DNA of 10,120 nucleotides from an uncultured Actinomycetes bacterium (GTDB taxonomy: Bacteria > Actinomycetota > Thermoleophilia > Gaiellales > F1-60-MAGs149), in assembly GCA_903960645.1 (NCBI GenBank), contig CAJCBN010000322.1, forward strand, positions 1 through 10,120. Reading direction: 5' to 3'. Every line of letters starts with the position of its first letter. The first letter of the stretch is position 1. Below the pieces are notes generated by a model. It was not told where the DNA came from, searched no databases, and was given only the letters and a program-made list of their open reading frames with translations. Positions 1-8,428 of this stretch are shown one piece after another. The position numbers and the translations under genes were made by a program.

Positions 1-520
1 GCCGACGCCGACGCCGACGCCGACCCCTACCCCCACGCCGACGCCGACGCCGACCCCCACGCCGACGCCGACCCCAACGCCGACGCCAGCCCCCGGCACC
101 GTCGTGCTGAAGGCCACCATGAAGAAGGACTCGACCTGGAACGGCGGCCTCTGCCGCAGCTTCACGATCGCCAATACCGGCACCCGGGCATCGACCAACT
201 GGAAGCTGCGCTTCACCCTGCCGGCCAGCGTCAAGATCACCGACAGCTGGAGCGGCACCGCCAGCCGTAGCGGCAATGTCGTCACCGTGACGGCACCGAG
301 CTGGGCAGCGACCGTCGGCCCGCGCACCAGCGTCGACGCCTTCGGTTTCTGCGCCACCGGTAGCGGCGAGCCGACCTCGATCAGCGTGACCGAGAGTTCC
401 CCGACGACCACCGCCATCGCGGCGGCTCGCTCGGGGGCATCAGGCCGCGCCAGGGCGCAGGAGAAGGCGGCCAAGATCCGCCAGGCGCAGGCACGCACCC
501 AGGTAGCCCGCACCCGCTAG
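1..520 (+). CDS. 3' end of a secreted protein with Pro-Thr linker and C-terminal CBM2-like domain (partial)
   Basis: The frame is open from base 2 to the TAG at 518-520, and the true start lies left of the window. It begins inside a Pro-Thr linker of about 30 residues, followed by a beta-rich domain resembling carbohydrate-binding module family 2. The three Trp of the CBM2 cellulose-binding face are present (codons at 137, 248 and 302), with the pattern SFTIANTGT, then TDSW, then APSW. Two Cys (codons at 152 and 350) sit inside the fold rather than at its ends, where classical CBM2 has them. A basic tail of about 35 residues follows. Closely related in sequence to the C-terminal module of the endoglucanase downstream. 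By analogy the missing N-terminal part is probably a secreted glycoside hydrolase or other polysaccharide-active domain, but that is inference. An internal GTG at 104 is not a believable start because it would drop the linker. Confidence 0.85.
   Translation, partial: PTPTPTPTPTPTPTPTPTPTPTPTPTPTPAPGTVVLKATMKKDSTWNGGLCRSFTIANTGTRASTNWKLRFTLPASVKITDSWSGTASRSGNVVTVTAPSWAATVGPRTSVDAFGFCATGSGEPTSISVTESSPTTTAIAAARSGASGRARAQEKAAKIRQAQARTQVARTR
2..94 (+). repeat. Pro-Thr linker microsatellite (first protein)
   Basis: Near-perfect tandem of the 6-base unit CCGACG/CCSACS, encoding alternating Pro-Thr and ending in PAPG before the CBM2-like domain. Such linkers separate catalytic and binding modules in secreted actinobacterial glycoside hydrolases and are often O-glycosylated. 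The repeat continues left out of the window. Confidence 0.9.
104..390 (+). repeat. Duplicated 3' module, copy A
   Basis: Encodes the CBM2-like domain of the first protein and is homologous at DNA level to 2484-2770. The best-conserved stretch, 119-187, matches 2502-2570 with only 3 differences in 69 bases by eye. The rest is clearly alignable but more diverged. Confidence 0.85.
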
Positions 521-525
521 GCATC

Positions 526-562
526 AGTGCCTCTCCCCGCCTGCACTGCGGGGAGAGGCACT
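526..562 (+). terminator. Strong hairpin terminator without U-tract
   Basis: A perfect 15-bp stem (526-540 with 548-562) closes a 7-base loop CTGCACT, 5 bases after the stop codon of the first secreted protein. No T-run follows. U-tract-less stem terminators are common in high-GC actinobacteria. It separates this gene from the endoglucanase, so the two are probably transcribed separately. Confidence 0.8.
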
Positions 563-725
563 GGCGCGCGGCCAGGCCTTCGACGCTCCGGCCGCGTTGT
601 GTGAGCCCACACACGAACCGGCGGGAGGTAGCACCACATGCGTCGCGTTCGGCGTCAGATGCCCGGAGCGCAGAGGTCAGCCCCATCAGAAGAGTTACAA
701 CCGTAGGAAGCGAGTACGCAGGATC
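563..725 (+). promoter_or_regulatory. Leader/promoter region of the endoglucanase gene
   Basis: Non-coding region between the terminator and the endoglucanase start. It contains two small inverted repeats: CGCGGCC at 567-573 with GGCCGCG at 590-596, and a tight hairpin TGTGTG (598-603) with CACACA (608-613) closed by a 4-base loop. I find no convincing -35/-10 pair, no match to the CebR operator (TGGGAGCGCTCCCA) and no riboswitch consensus I know. A promoter must lie here if the upstream terminator works. Confidence 0.35.
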
Positions 726-2897
<2,172 letters not shown>

Positions 2898-2913
2898 CGG
2901 ACGTCGGCGAGTA

Positions 2914-2944
2914 CGGCCGGCTCTCCTCGACGGGGAGCCGGCCG
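2914..2944. terminator. Bidirectional hairpin terminator between convergent genes
   Basis: A 13-bp stem (2914-2926 with 2932-2944, one T-G wobble on the plus strand) with a 5-base loop TCGAC. It lies 16 bases after the endoglucanase TGA and 18 bases beyond the RidA-like TAA on the other strand. There is no T-run. Its position between converging genes suggests it stops transcription both ways. Confidence 0.7.
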
Positions 2945-2962
2945 GCTCGACCCACCGCTGCC

Positions 2963-3514
2963 TTATCGCAGCGGGGCGGCCGCCGGCGTCGGCAACGCGG
3001 AGACGACGTCGCCGCCCAGGATCTGGCACGTCATCACGAGCTCGACCGACGAGTTCATTGCGAGGCCCTGACAGCCGATCGCGGCCCGGGCGCAGAGACC
3101 GGCCTGGCCAAAGACCTCGACGAGCAGCTCCGTCGCACCGTTGATAACACGAGGCTGGTCCTCAAAGTCCGGCGCGGAATTGACGTAGCCCGTCAGCGTG
3201 ATCATGCGCTGCACGCGATCGAGCGAGCCAAGCGCGAAGGCCATTACGCGAATGCTCTCGATACACGCCACCCGCGCGGCCTCGCGCGCCTCGTCGACCG
3301 AGACGTCCTGCCCCACGATGCCCGGGAGGTACGCCGCGCCGTTCTTTGTGGCGACGGTGCCCGAGAGGTGCAGCAGGTCGCCGTGAGCGACGTGCGACAC
3401 GAACATCGCGCCGGAGGGATCCTCGTTGCCGTACATCGCGGCGAGGTCCACGTCGAGCAGGCCGAGGGCCGTGGCCCGGGCGTGCGGTCCACCTGTCAGT
3501 GCGCTCTCCGGCAT
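2963..3514 (-). CDS. RidA/YjgF/YER057c/UK114-family protein
   Basis: A 183-aa soluble protein. The RidA superfamily includes enamine/imine deaminases that clear reactive 2-aminoacrylate, but many members have other or unknown roles. This one matches the longer group with motifs LTGYVNSAPDFEDQPRVING and ELLVEVFGQAG, resembling the 'YjgF_YER057c_UK114_like_2' branch rather than E. coli RidA. R143 (in CARAAIG) and E158 (in SSVEL) occupy the places of the substrate-carboxylate-binding Arg and the catalytic-region Glu of RidA, so activity is plausible. Residues 170-183 are an Ala/Pro-rich tail. The ATG at 3514 has a weak AGGG about 8 bases upstream. It lies 28 bases after the MFS stop and is the last gene of the minus-strand run, ending at a shared terminator. 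Specific substrate unknown. Confidence 0.85.
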   Translation of the reverse strand: MPESALTGGPHARATALGLLDVDLAAMYGNEDPSGAMFVSHVAHGDLLHLSGTVATKNGAAYLPGIVGQDVSVDEAREAARVACIESIRVMAFALGSLDRVQRMITLTGYVNSAPDFEDQPRVINGATELLVEVFGQAGLCARAAIGCQGLAMNSSVELVMTCQILGGDVVSALPTPAAAPLR

Positions 3515-3542
3515 GCCAGAAACCCTAGGCGAGCAGTCGGCG

Positions 3543-4757
3543 TCAGCGCCAGCGCGTCGCCGCGACGAAGCCGCCGCTCACCGCCGTCAGCACCGCGACG
3601 GCGACGATCGCCGCCTCGGCGGAGATCAGATCCGACAGCACGCCCGCGATCAGTGCGCCCAGCACGAAGCCGAAGTCGCGCCAGAAGCGGTACACGCTGA
3701 CGATGCGGGCGCGGTCACGCGGCTGGCTGTTGTCGGCGACGGCGGCGATCAGCGTGGGGTAGACCATCGCGGTGCCCACGCCAAGCAGGAGCGCCGCCGC
3801 CAGCGACGGCGCGAAGTCCCCCGCCCCGACGGCCAGCACGCCCAGCGCCACGGCCTGCACGAGCATGCCGAGCACGATCAGCGGCTTGCGCCCCACGCTG
3901 TCGCTGAGCCAGCCCGTCCCCAGCTGCCCCACACCCCAGACCAGCGGGTACGCGGCTGCGACGATCGCGATCTCCCGCAGCGACGCCCCGGTCGCGGCCA
4001 GATAGAGCGGCACCAGCCCCCAGGCGAGGGCGTCGTTGAGGTTGTTGACGAGACCGGCCTGGCACGACGCCCGCAACGGCCCGTTGCGCAGCGTTGCCTC
4101 GACAAGCGCACCGCCGAGGCCGAGCACCGTTCCGTCCGTGCCGTGCTCGCGCTGCTCCAGGCGGACGTGCGCACCCGTATCCCGCACGAGGGCGAACGAG
4201 ATGGCGAGGCCCACGACGGCGACGAGCAGCGCGCCGACCCAGACGACCTCGCGGGGCGCATAGGTCGCCGCGAGCGCGCCCGTGGCGAGCGCCATCAGCG
4301 CCACGCCGATGTAGCCCGCCGCCTCGTTCAGGCCGAGCGCCAGCCCACGCCGCGCCGGACCCACCAGATCGATCTTCATCACCACGGTCATCGACCACGC
4401 GAGACCCTGGTTGACGCCGAGGAACAGGTTGGCGACGACGATCCAGTGCCACGTCGGCGCGAGGCCGATCAGCAGCGGCACGGGCAGCGCCAGCGCCCAG
4501 CCGATGATCAGCATCCGTCGGCGCGAGTGCCGCTCGGCAAGGCTGCCGGAGAAGAGGTTCGTGATCGCCTTGCTGAGGCCAAAGGCGAGGACGAAGGCCA
4601 GGATCGCGGCCTTTGACGTGAGGCCGAACTCGCGCTCGCCGATCAGCGGCATCACGCTGCGCTCAAGGCCCACCATCGAACCAACGAGCGCGTTCAGCGC
4701 GACGAGCAGGGAGAACTGCAGCGCGTTGGCGCGCAGCCCGAGCCGAACCTCAGACAT
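3543..4757 (-). CDS. Major facilitator superfamily (MFS) transporter
   Basis: A 404-aa integral membrane protein with about 12 hydrophobic segments in two halves split by a hydrophilic loop near 190-230. Each half carries an MFS motif A after its second helix: GSLAERHSRRR at 71-81 and GWLSDSVGRK at 282-291. A conserved GLNEAAGYIG stretch (142-151) lies in the helix 5 region. The open frame runs up to 4901, but those extra 48 codons lie in the upstream stress-protein gene and read as shadow sequence. The ATG at 4757 (MSEVRLG) has a GGAG (4765-4768) 7 bases upstream, so I chose it. It sits 40 bases after the universal stress gene and 28 before the RidA-like gene, consistent with one operon. Substrate cannot be told; efflux or metabolite uptake are both possible. 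Confidence 0.88.
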   Translation of the reverse strand: MSEVRLGLRANALQFSLLVALNALVGSMVGLERSVMPLIGEREFGLTSKAAILAFVLAFGLSKAITNLFSGSLAERHSRRRMLIIGWALALPVPLLIGLAPTWHWIVVANLFLGVNQGLAWSMTVVMKIDLVGPARRGLALGLNEAAGYIGVALMALATGALAATYAPREVVWVGALLVAVVGLAISFALVRDTGAHVRLEQREHGTDGTVLGLGGALVEATLRNGPLRASCQAGLVNNLNDALAWGLVPLYLAATGASLREIAIVAAAYPLVWGVGQLGTGWLSDSVGRKPLIVLGMLVQAVALGVLAVGAGDFAPSLAAALLLGVGTAMVYPTLIAAVADNSQPRDRARIVSVYRFWRDFGFVLGALIAGVLSDLISAEAAIVAVAVLTAVSGGFVAATRWR

Positions 4758-4797
4758 CAACGAGCTCCGCGGCTCGCACCGAGCACAACGCGTGCGG

Positions 4798-5229
4798 TCA
4801 GTGGTGCGCGGTCGGCACCACGACGACCGGGCAGGCCGCATGACCGGTGAGCTGCTGCCCCACGGAACCGAGCAGCAGACCCTTGAAGCCACCGTGGCCA
4901 CGCGAGCCGATCACGAGGAGATCGGCCGACTCCGCCGCGTCAAGCAGGACGGCACCGGGGCCGCCCTCGACGATGTGGTGCTCGATCTCGACGCCCTCCG
5001 GGATGGTCGCCTTCGCGATGACGGCGTCCTGCGCTGCGCGACCATCGGCCTTGAGCTCGTCGACCGGATACGGCGCCGGCAGACCACCCGGACTCAGCGC
5101 GGTCACGGGAATCGACCAGGCCGTGACGACGCGCAGCGTATGGCCGTGCGCAGCCGCCTCCGTGGCGGCCCACTCCAGCGCGGGAACCGAGCGATCCGAA
5201 CCATCTACGCCAACTGCGATAACGCCCAT
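4798..5229 (-). CDS. Universal stress protein (UspA family), ATP-binding type
   Basis: A 143-aa single Usp domain. The N-terminal beta-strand with VGVDGS (D9) is typical, and the C-terminal nucleotide motif G-x2-G-x9-G-S/T is intact (G108, G111, G121, S122, in GSRGHGGFKGLLLGS), which marks the ATP-binding subgroup, unlike non-binding UspA of E. coli. Usp proteins are cytoplasmic dimers induced in starvation, hypoxia or other stress; the molecular role is often unknown. The start is fixed by a near-perfect Shine-Dalgarno (TAGGAGG) 6 bases upstream. It is the first gene of the Usp-MFS-RidA set and lies 69 bases after ricT. One inference is that the Usp senses ATP or stress and modulates the co-transcribed transporter. 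Confidence 0.93.
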   Translation of the reverse strand: MGVIAVGVDGSDRSVPALEWAATEAAAHGHTLRVVTAWSIPVTALSPGGLPAPYPVDELKADGRAAQDAVIAKATIPEGVEIEHHIVEGGPGAVLLDAAESADLLVIGSRGHGGFKGLLLGSVGQQLTGHAACPVVVVPTAHH

Positions 5230-5298
5230 CTCAGGCCTCCTAGGGAATCCACGTGAACTGTACGGCAGATGCGGCTGCGGGATACCCCGGAATCGCCA
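5230..5298 (-). promoter_or_regulatory. Spacer between ricT and usp, with possible usp promoter
   Basis: On the minus strand this spacer holds TACAGT (5257-5262), a TAnnnT -10 candidate giving a roughly 20-base leader, and further upstream GGGTAT (5282-5287), which matches the -10 of SigB-type stress sigma factors. I see no matching GTTT -35 at the expected distance, nor a good TTGACA-like -35 for TACAGT. There is no strong terminator hairpin, so read-through from ricT is possible. Confidence 0.25.
5236..5242 (-). promoter_or_regulatory. Strong ribosome binding site of usp
   Basis: Reads TAGGAGG on the minus strand, 6 bases before the usp ATG. It is the strongest Shine-Dalgarno in the window and much better than those of its neighbours, suggesting high translation of the stress protein. 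Confidence 0.85.
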
Positions 5299-6096
5299 TC
5301 AGCGCGCGATCTCGCGCACGTCGTCGAGGCGAATCGGCAGCTCCCGGTCGTCCTCGAAGCGCACGATCACCGAGTCGGACGGCACGTTGATGCCACGCAC
5401 GACGCCGCGCCCCTCGGGCGTCTCGACGGTGCGACCGACCGCGGGCGCGCGATCGCGGAACGAACGGTAGAGCGGATGCTCGAAGGCGAGACAGCAACGC
5501 AGACGGCCGCACAGGCCCGTCACGCGGCCGGGGTTGACGGGCAGATCCTGATCCTTCGCCATGCGCAGCGTGATGCGCGTCTCGTGCGCCGGGAAGCGCG
5601 TGCAGCAGAGGACGTCGCCGCAGAGGCCGTAGCCGCCCGTCACGCGGGCACCGTCACGCGGGCCGACCTGTCGCGCCTCGATGCGGATGCCGAGCTGGCG
5701 GCCCACGTCCTCGGCAATCGGCCGCAGGTCGATGCGCTCCTCGCTCGTGTAGCCGATCAGCACGCGGCGGCCGTCAAACGGCATCTCCGCGCCGTGGACC
5801 TTGATGCCCTGATGGCGCTGGACGACGGCACGACGGAAGCTGCGGCGCACCTCGGCGGCGCGCTCGCGCTGTTGCCGTCGCAGCACGTCGTCGTCCGGCG
5901 TGGCGGTGCGCAGCACCCGGAAGACGCGCTCGGGCGGACGGCCGTCGAGCTCGTGCGGCGGCTGCACGACGCGGCCGTACTCCTCGCCGCGCGGGGTCTC
6001 GCAGATGACGCGGTCGTTCCAGGCCAGCTCGTGGCCGCCCGGGTCGAGCGTCTCGACCTTGCCGCCCGATTGGAAGACCACGCCCACGACGATCAT
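5299..6096 (-). CDS. ricT: RicT/YaaT-like PSP1-domain protein
   Basis: A 265-aa cytoplasmic protein of the PSP1 C-terminal domain family (B. subtilis RicT, formerly YaaT). In Bacillus, RicT works with RicA and RicF in a [4Fe-4S]-carrying complex that helps RNase Y process mRNA and influences sporulation and competence. Here the core has two CX4CC clusters, C159/C164/C165 (GYGLCGDVLCC) and C196/C201/C202 (GLCGRLRCC), suitable for metal or Fe-S ligation. The middle includes the typical MPFDGRRVLIGYTSEERIDLR stretch (105-125). The C-terminal part (about 217-265) looks like a small beta-rich region (VGRTVETPEGRGVV). The ATG overlaps the holB stop by 4 bases, and the tmk-holB-ricT order resembles the Bacillus tmk-yaaQ-yaaR-holB-yaaT cluster. 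No ricA or ricF is in view. Family call is strong; function in this organism is inferred. Confidence 0.9.
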   Translation of the reverse strand: MIVVGVVFQSGGKVETLDPGGHELAWNDRVICETPRGEEYGRVVQPPHELDGRPPERVFRVLRTATPDDDVLRRQQRERAAEVRRSFRRAVVQRHQGIKVHGAEMPFDGRRVLIGYTSEERIDLRPIAEDVGRQLGIRIEARQVGPRDGARVTGGYGLCGDVLCCTRFPAHETRITLRMAKDQDLPVNPGRVTGLCGRLRCCLAFEHPLYRSFRDRAPAVGRTVETPEGRGVVRGINVPSDSVIVRFEDDRELPIRLDDVREIAR

Positions 6097-7211
6097 GCCG
6101 AGACCGCCTCGCGCCGCCGGGCGAGGCCCACCCGGGCGTAGACGGCGGCCAGGGCCAGCGGCACGTTGATCGGCTGGGCGAGGGCACGGCGCACCTCATC
6201 GACGCCCGTCAGCGCGGCCTCGAGGCGCGCCCGCGACAGGTGCTCGGCGAGCGGGACGAGGGCCTCGACAGCGGCCGTCGACCCAACCTGGTCGGCGGCA
6301 TCCGCCTGCACGCAGAGAACATCGCGGATGACGAGCTGCACGGTGGTGATCACGGCGCGCATCATGTCGGTCTCGGCGCGGCGCCGGCGCCGGGCGGCGG
6401 TCGTCTTGCCCGCGGCCTCGATGCGTCGTCGCTCGCGGTCGAGCTCGCGCGACGTCGGCAGCTTCTCGAGGCGCTCCAGCTGGGCCGCCGCCGCCGCCTG
6501 CGCCTCGGACTCCGCGGCCTCGCCGACCGCCTTGATGCCGGCGTAGGTGCGCTGGACCGCGGCGTCCTCGGCGAGCCCCTCGCCGAGTAGGGCGAGCACA
6601 TCGCGTTCGACGCCGCCGATCCACGCGCCGACCGCCGCGTCGGCCGCGAGGCGGCGCGCGAAGGCCAGGTCGCCGCGGCAGCGGGCGCCGATTGCCTGCG
6701 CCGCAACCGGGTCGATGCCGTCGGCGGTGAGGCGCGCGGCGATCGCGCCGGCGGCCAGCGGGGGGAAGGCGATCGGCTGGCAGCGGGAGCGCACCGTCGG
6801 CAGCACGCGCTGGACGTCGTCGGCGAGCAGGATCAGCACGACGTCGCCGGGCGGCTCCTCGAGCGTCTTCAGGAAGGCGTTGGCGGCATCGCGGTTGAGA
6901 CGGTCCGCCTCGTCGACGATCCCGACGCGGCGCACGGCCTCCTGCGGCCGGTAGCGCAGCGCACTGGACAGCTCGTGCACCTGATCGACCAGCAGCGACT
7001 CTCCCTCCGGCTCGATCATCGCGAGATCCGGATGGCTGCCCGGGACCACCCGGCGCACGTCGCAGCCGAGCAGCGCCGCGGCGAACGCCCGGGCGGCGTC
7101 GCGCTTGCCGGTGCCGGCCGGGCCGTGCAGCAGGTAGGCGTGGGCGGGTGCCACGAGGCCCGCGTTGAGCAGGACCTCCGCGCGCGGCTGGCCGGGCAGG
7201 GAGAGCGTCAT
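6093..7211 (-). CDS. holB: DNA polymerase III delta-prime subunit (clamp loader)
   Basis: A 372-aa AAA+ protein. Delta prime is part of the clamp loader that places the sliding clamp on primed DNA. The N-terminal AAA+ region has Walker A GPAGTGK (30-36, followed by Arg, not Ser/Thr), the clamp-loader signature SHPDL (59-63), a Walker B-like VDEAD (99-103), NAFLKTLEEPP (111-121) and the SRC motif (142-144) that supplies the arginine finger. The four-Cys zinc module common in delta prime and DnaX between Walker A and HPDL is reduced to one Cys (C50). Residues about 235-300 are Ala/Glu/Arg-rich and probably helical or coiled coil, replacing a typical collar domain sequence. The start overlaps the tmk stop (ATGA), and the end overlaps ricT in the same way. 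Confidence 0.88.
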   Translation of the reverse strand: MTLSLPGQPRAEVLLNAGLVAPAHAYLLHGPAGTGKRDAARAFAAALLGCDVRRVVPGSHPDLAMIEPEGESLLVDQVHELSSALRYRPQEAVRRVGIVDEADRLNRDAANAFLKTLEEPPGDVVLILLADDVQRVLPTVRSRCQPIAFPPLAAGAIAARLTADGIDPVAAQAIGARCRGDLAFARRLAADAAVGAWIGGVERDVLALLGEGLAEDAAVQRTYAGIKAVGEAAESEAQAAAAAQLERLEKLPTSRELDRERRRIEAAGKTTAARRRRRAETDMMRAVITTVQLVIRDVLCVQADAADQVGSTAAVEALVPLAEHLSRARLEAALTGVDEVRRALAQPINVPLALAAVYARVGLARRREAVSA

Positions 7212-7795
7212 GGCCGCAGGTCCTCCAGCGCCTGCTCGATGCGCGCGGCCACCTCGTCAACGCTGCCGCGGGCGTCGATCAGCCGGACGCGGTCCGGCTC
7301 GAGCGCGGCCAGCTCGAGGAAGCCCTCAGCGACGCGCGCGTGGAAGTCGGCGCCGGCGGCCTCCATGCGGTCCGGCTCGTCGTCGCGGCGATCCACGCCG
7401 TGGAGCACCAGCGTACGGGCCGGCAGCACGCCTCCCGTCGCGAACAGCGAGACCGCGCGGATCGACTCAAGGCCGAGCCCGCGGGCGAGACCCTGATAGA
7501 CCAACGAGCTGTCGATGAAGCGATCGCAGACGACCCAGGCCCCGCGGGCAAGCGCCGGCGCGATCACCGCTTCGGTCAACTCGGCCCGAGCCGCCGCGAA
7601 GAGCAACGCCTCGGCGCGATCTCCCATCGTCGCCTCCGGATCGAGCAGCACGGCGCGCACGCGTTCCCCGAGGCCGGTCCCGCCCGGCTCGCGGCACTGC
7701 ACCACCTCGAGCCCGGTCGCCCGCAGGCGCTCGGCGAGCAGCGCCGCCTGCGTGGTCTTGCCGACCCCATCAGGGCCCTCGAGGCTCACGAACAT
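7208..7795 (-). CDS. tmk: Thymidylate kinase (dTMP kinase)
   Basis: A 195-aa nucleotide kinase making dTDP from dTMP with ATP (EC 2.7.4.9). The P-loop GPDGVGKTT is at 7-15, the REPGGT motif at 35-40, the DRFIDSS (DRx motif) at 91-97, and an Arg-rich lid region follows (RDDEPDR). Length is near the usual 200-215 aa. The frame is open to an ATG at 7867, but the family begins at MFVSLEGPDG (ATG 7795), and the extra 24 codons have no family similarity and cross the divergent promoter region. No Shine-Dalgarno precedes 7795, while a TACTCT lies 6 bases upstream, so the message may be leaderless. First gene of the tmk-holB-ricT operon. Confidence 0.93.
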   Translation of the reverse strand: MFVSLEGPDGVGKTTQAALLAERLRATGLEVVQCREPGGTGLGERVRAVLLDPEATMGDRAEALLFAAARAELTEAVIAPALARGAWVVCDRFIDSSLVYQGLARGLGLESIRAVSLFATGGVLPARTLVLHGVDRRDDEPDRMEAAGADFHARVAEGFLELAALEPDRVRLIDARGSVDEVAARIEQALEDLRP

Positions 7796-7801
7796 GTAAC
7801 A

Positions 7802-7807
7802 AGAGTA
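7802..7807 (-). promoter_or_regulatory. Candidate -10 element for leaderless tmk transcript
   Basis: TACTCT on the minus strand ends 6 bases before the tmk ATG, the spacing expected if transcription starts at or next to the A of the ATG. The start lacks a Shine-Dalgarno. No good -35 is seen (GC-rich hexamer at 17 bases). Confidence 0.35.
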
Positions 7808-7875
7808 GTCCGCAGGGCCGATCGGGGCGCACCTCGGCAGGAACGGACGGACTGTCGGAGAAGGCACCTCCCGTC

Positions 7876-8406
7876 ATGGCTGCTGCAGAGAATCCCTTCC
7901 TCCTCGACACCGGTGCGTGGGTTGCCGTCCGCCGACGGCGCTTCGCGGAGCGCTTCGCCCTGTGGGGCATCCTGATCGGAGCCGTGGTGCTGACCGGCAT
8001 CGTGCTCTGGGTCGGGTTCGCCGTCTACAGCGCCCTCGCCGACCGCTCCAGCGCGCCCGCCACGGCCAAGGCCGCCGCCGTCATTCCCGCCCCGGCTGTG
8101 GCGCAGACCCCCGTCATCGTCTGGAACGGCGTCGGCGCCGACGGCGTCGCCGCAGAGGCCGCCCGTCAGCTGATGGTCAAGGAGTATCCGATCGTCAGCG
8201 TGGGCGATGCGCCCGACCACAGCTACATGCGCACGTACGTCATGTACCAGCAGGCCGACACGGCCGGACCCGCGGCCGCGCGGGAGCTGATTCGGCGCCT
8301 GAAGCTGGACAACGCGATCGCCCAGCCGCTCGACGGCGTCCGCAAGGATGAGCTCGGCGGGGCCCGCCTGCTCGTGATCGTCGCGGACCCGCTCACCAGC
8401 CACTAA
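7876..8406 (+). CDS. Single-pass membrane protein with LytR_C domain
   Basis: A 176-aa protein. The N-terminus (1-26) is cytoplasmic with a basic cluster RRRRF at 19-23, one transmembrane helix spans about 28-54, an Ala/Pro-rich stalk covers 57-78, and residues 80-172 match the LytR_C domain: VIVWNGVGADGVAAEAARQL, a conserved strand MRTYVMYQQAD, an AAARELIRRL helix and a final LLVIVADP strand. By charge, the domain should face outside. LytR_C usually follows the LCP catalytic domain, which attaches glycopolymers to peptidoglycan; here no LCP domain is present, so this is probably a binding or accessory protein of the cell envelope. GGAGAAGG at 7857-7864 is a loose ribosome binding site, 11 bases from the ATG. 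Divergent from tmk and 35 bases before the Wzy_C gene. Confidence 0.85.
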   Translation: MAAAENPFLLDTGAWVAVRRRRFAERFALWGILIGAVVLTGIVLWVGFAVYSALADRSSAPATAKAAAVIPAPAVAQTPVIVWNGVGADGVAAEAARQLMVKEYPIVSVGDAPDHSYMRTYVMYQQADTAGPAAARELIRRLKLDNAIAQPLDGVRKDELGGARLLVIVADPLTSH

Positions 8407-8428
8407 CCGTCCTCGACGCTCCGGCACG

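Noticed and set aside
1..94. Regular repeats resembling a CRISPR or satellite
   Set aside because: The unit is 6 bases, without spacers, and encodes an in-frame Pro-Thr linker.
597..725. N-terminal extension of the endoglucanase from a TTG at 597
   Set aside because: It would put 43 residues with several Cys and no signal character ahead of a clear signal peptide starting at ATG 726.
598..725. c-di-GMP or c-di-AMP riboswitch in the cellulase leader
   Set aside because: I looked for the conserved cores of GEMM and ydaO-type elements and did not find them.
3426..4616. A 396-codon plus-strand open frame
   Set aside because: Antisense to the MFS and RidA-like genes; His/Arg/Asp/Gln-rich shadow composition with no domain pattern.
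4758..4901. N-terminal extension of the MFS protein to ATG 4901
   Set aside because: These codons lie in the usp gene in another frame; the Shine-Dalgarno before ATG 4757 fits the family start.
5269..6141. A 290-codon plus-strand open frame
   Set aside because: Antisense to ricT, which has clear PSP1 family motifs and a coupled start; the plus-strand product is Ala/Arg/Asp-rich with no recognisable domain.
7796..7867. N-terminal extension of tmk to ATG 7867
   Set aside because: dTMP kinases start just before the P-loop; the extra 24 residues show no similarity and use up the divergent promoter region.
7808..7875. ECF-type promoter (GGAAC element) for the LytR_C gene
   Set aside because: A GGAAC is present on the plus strand but no matching -10 lies at 16-17 bases.
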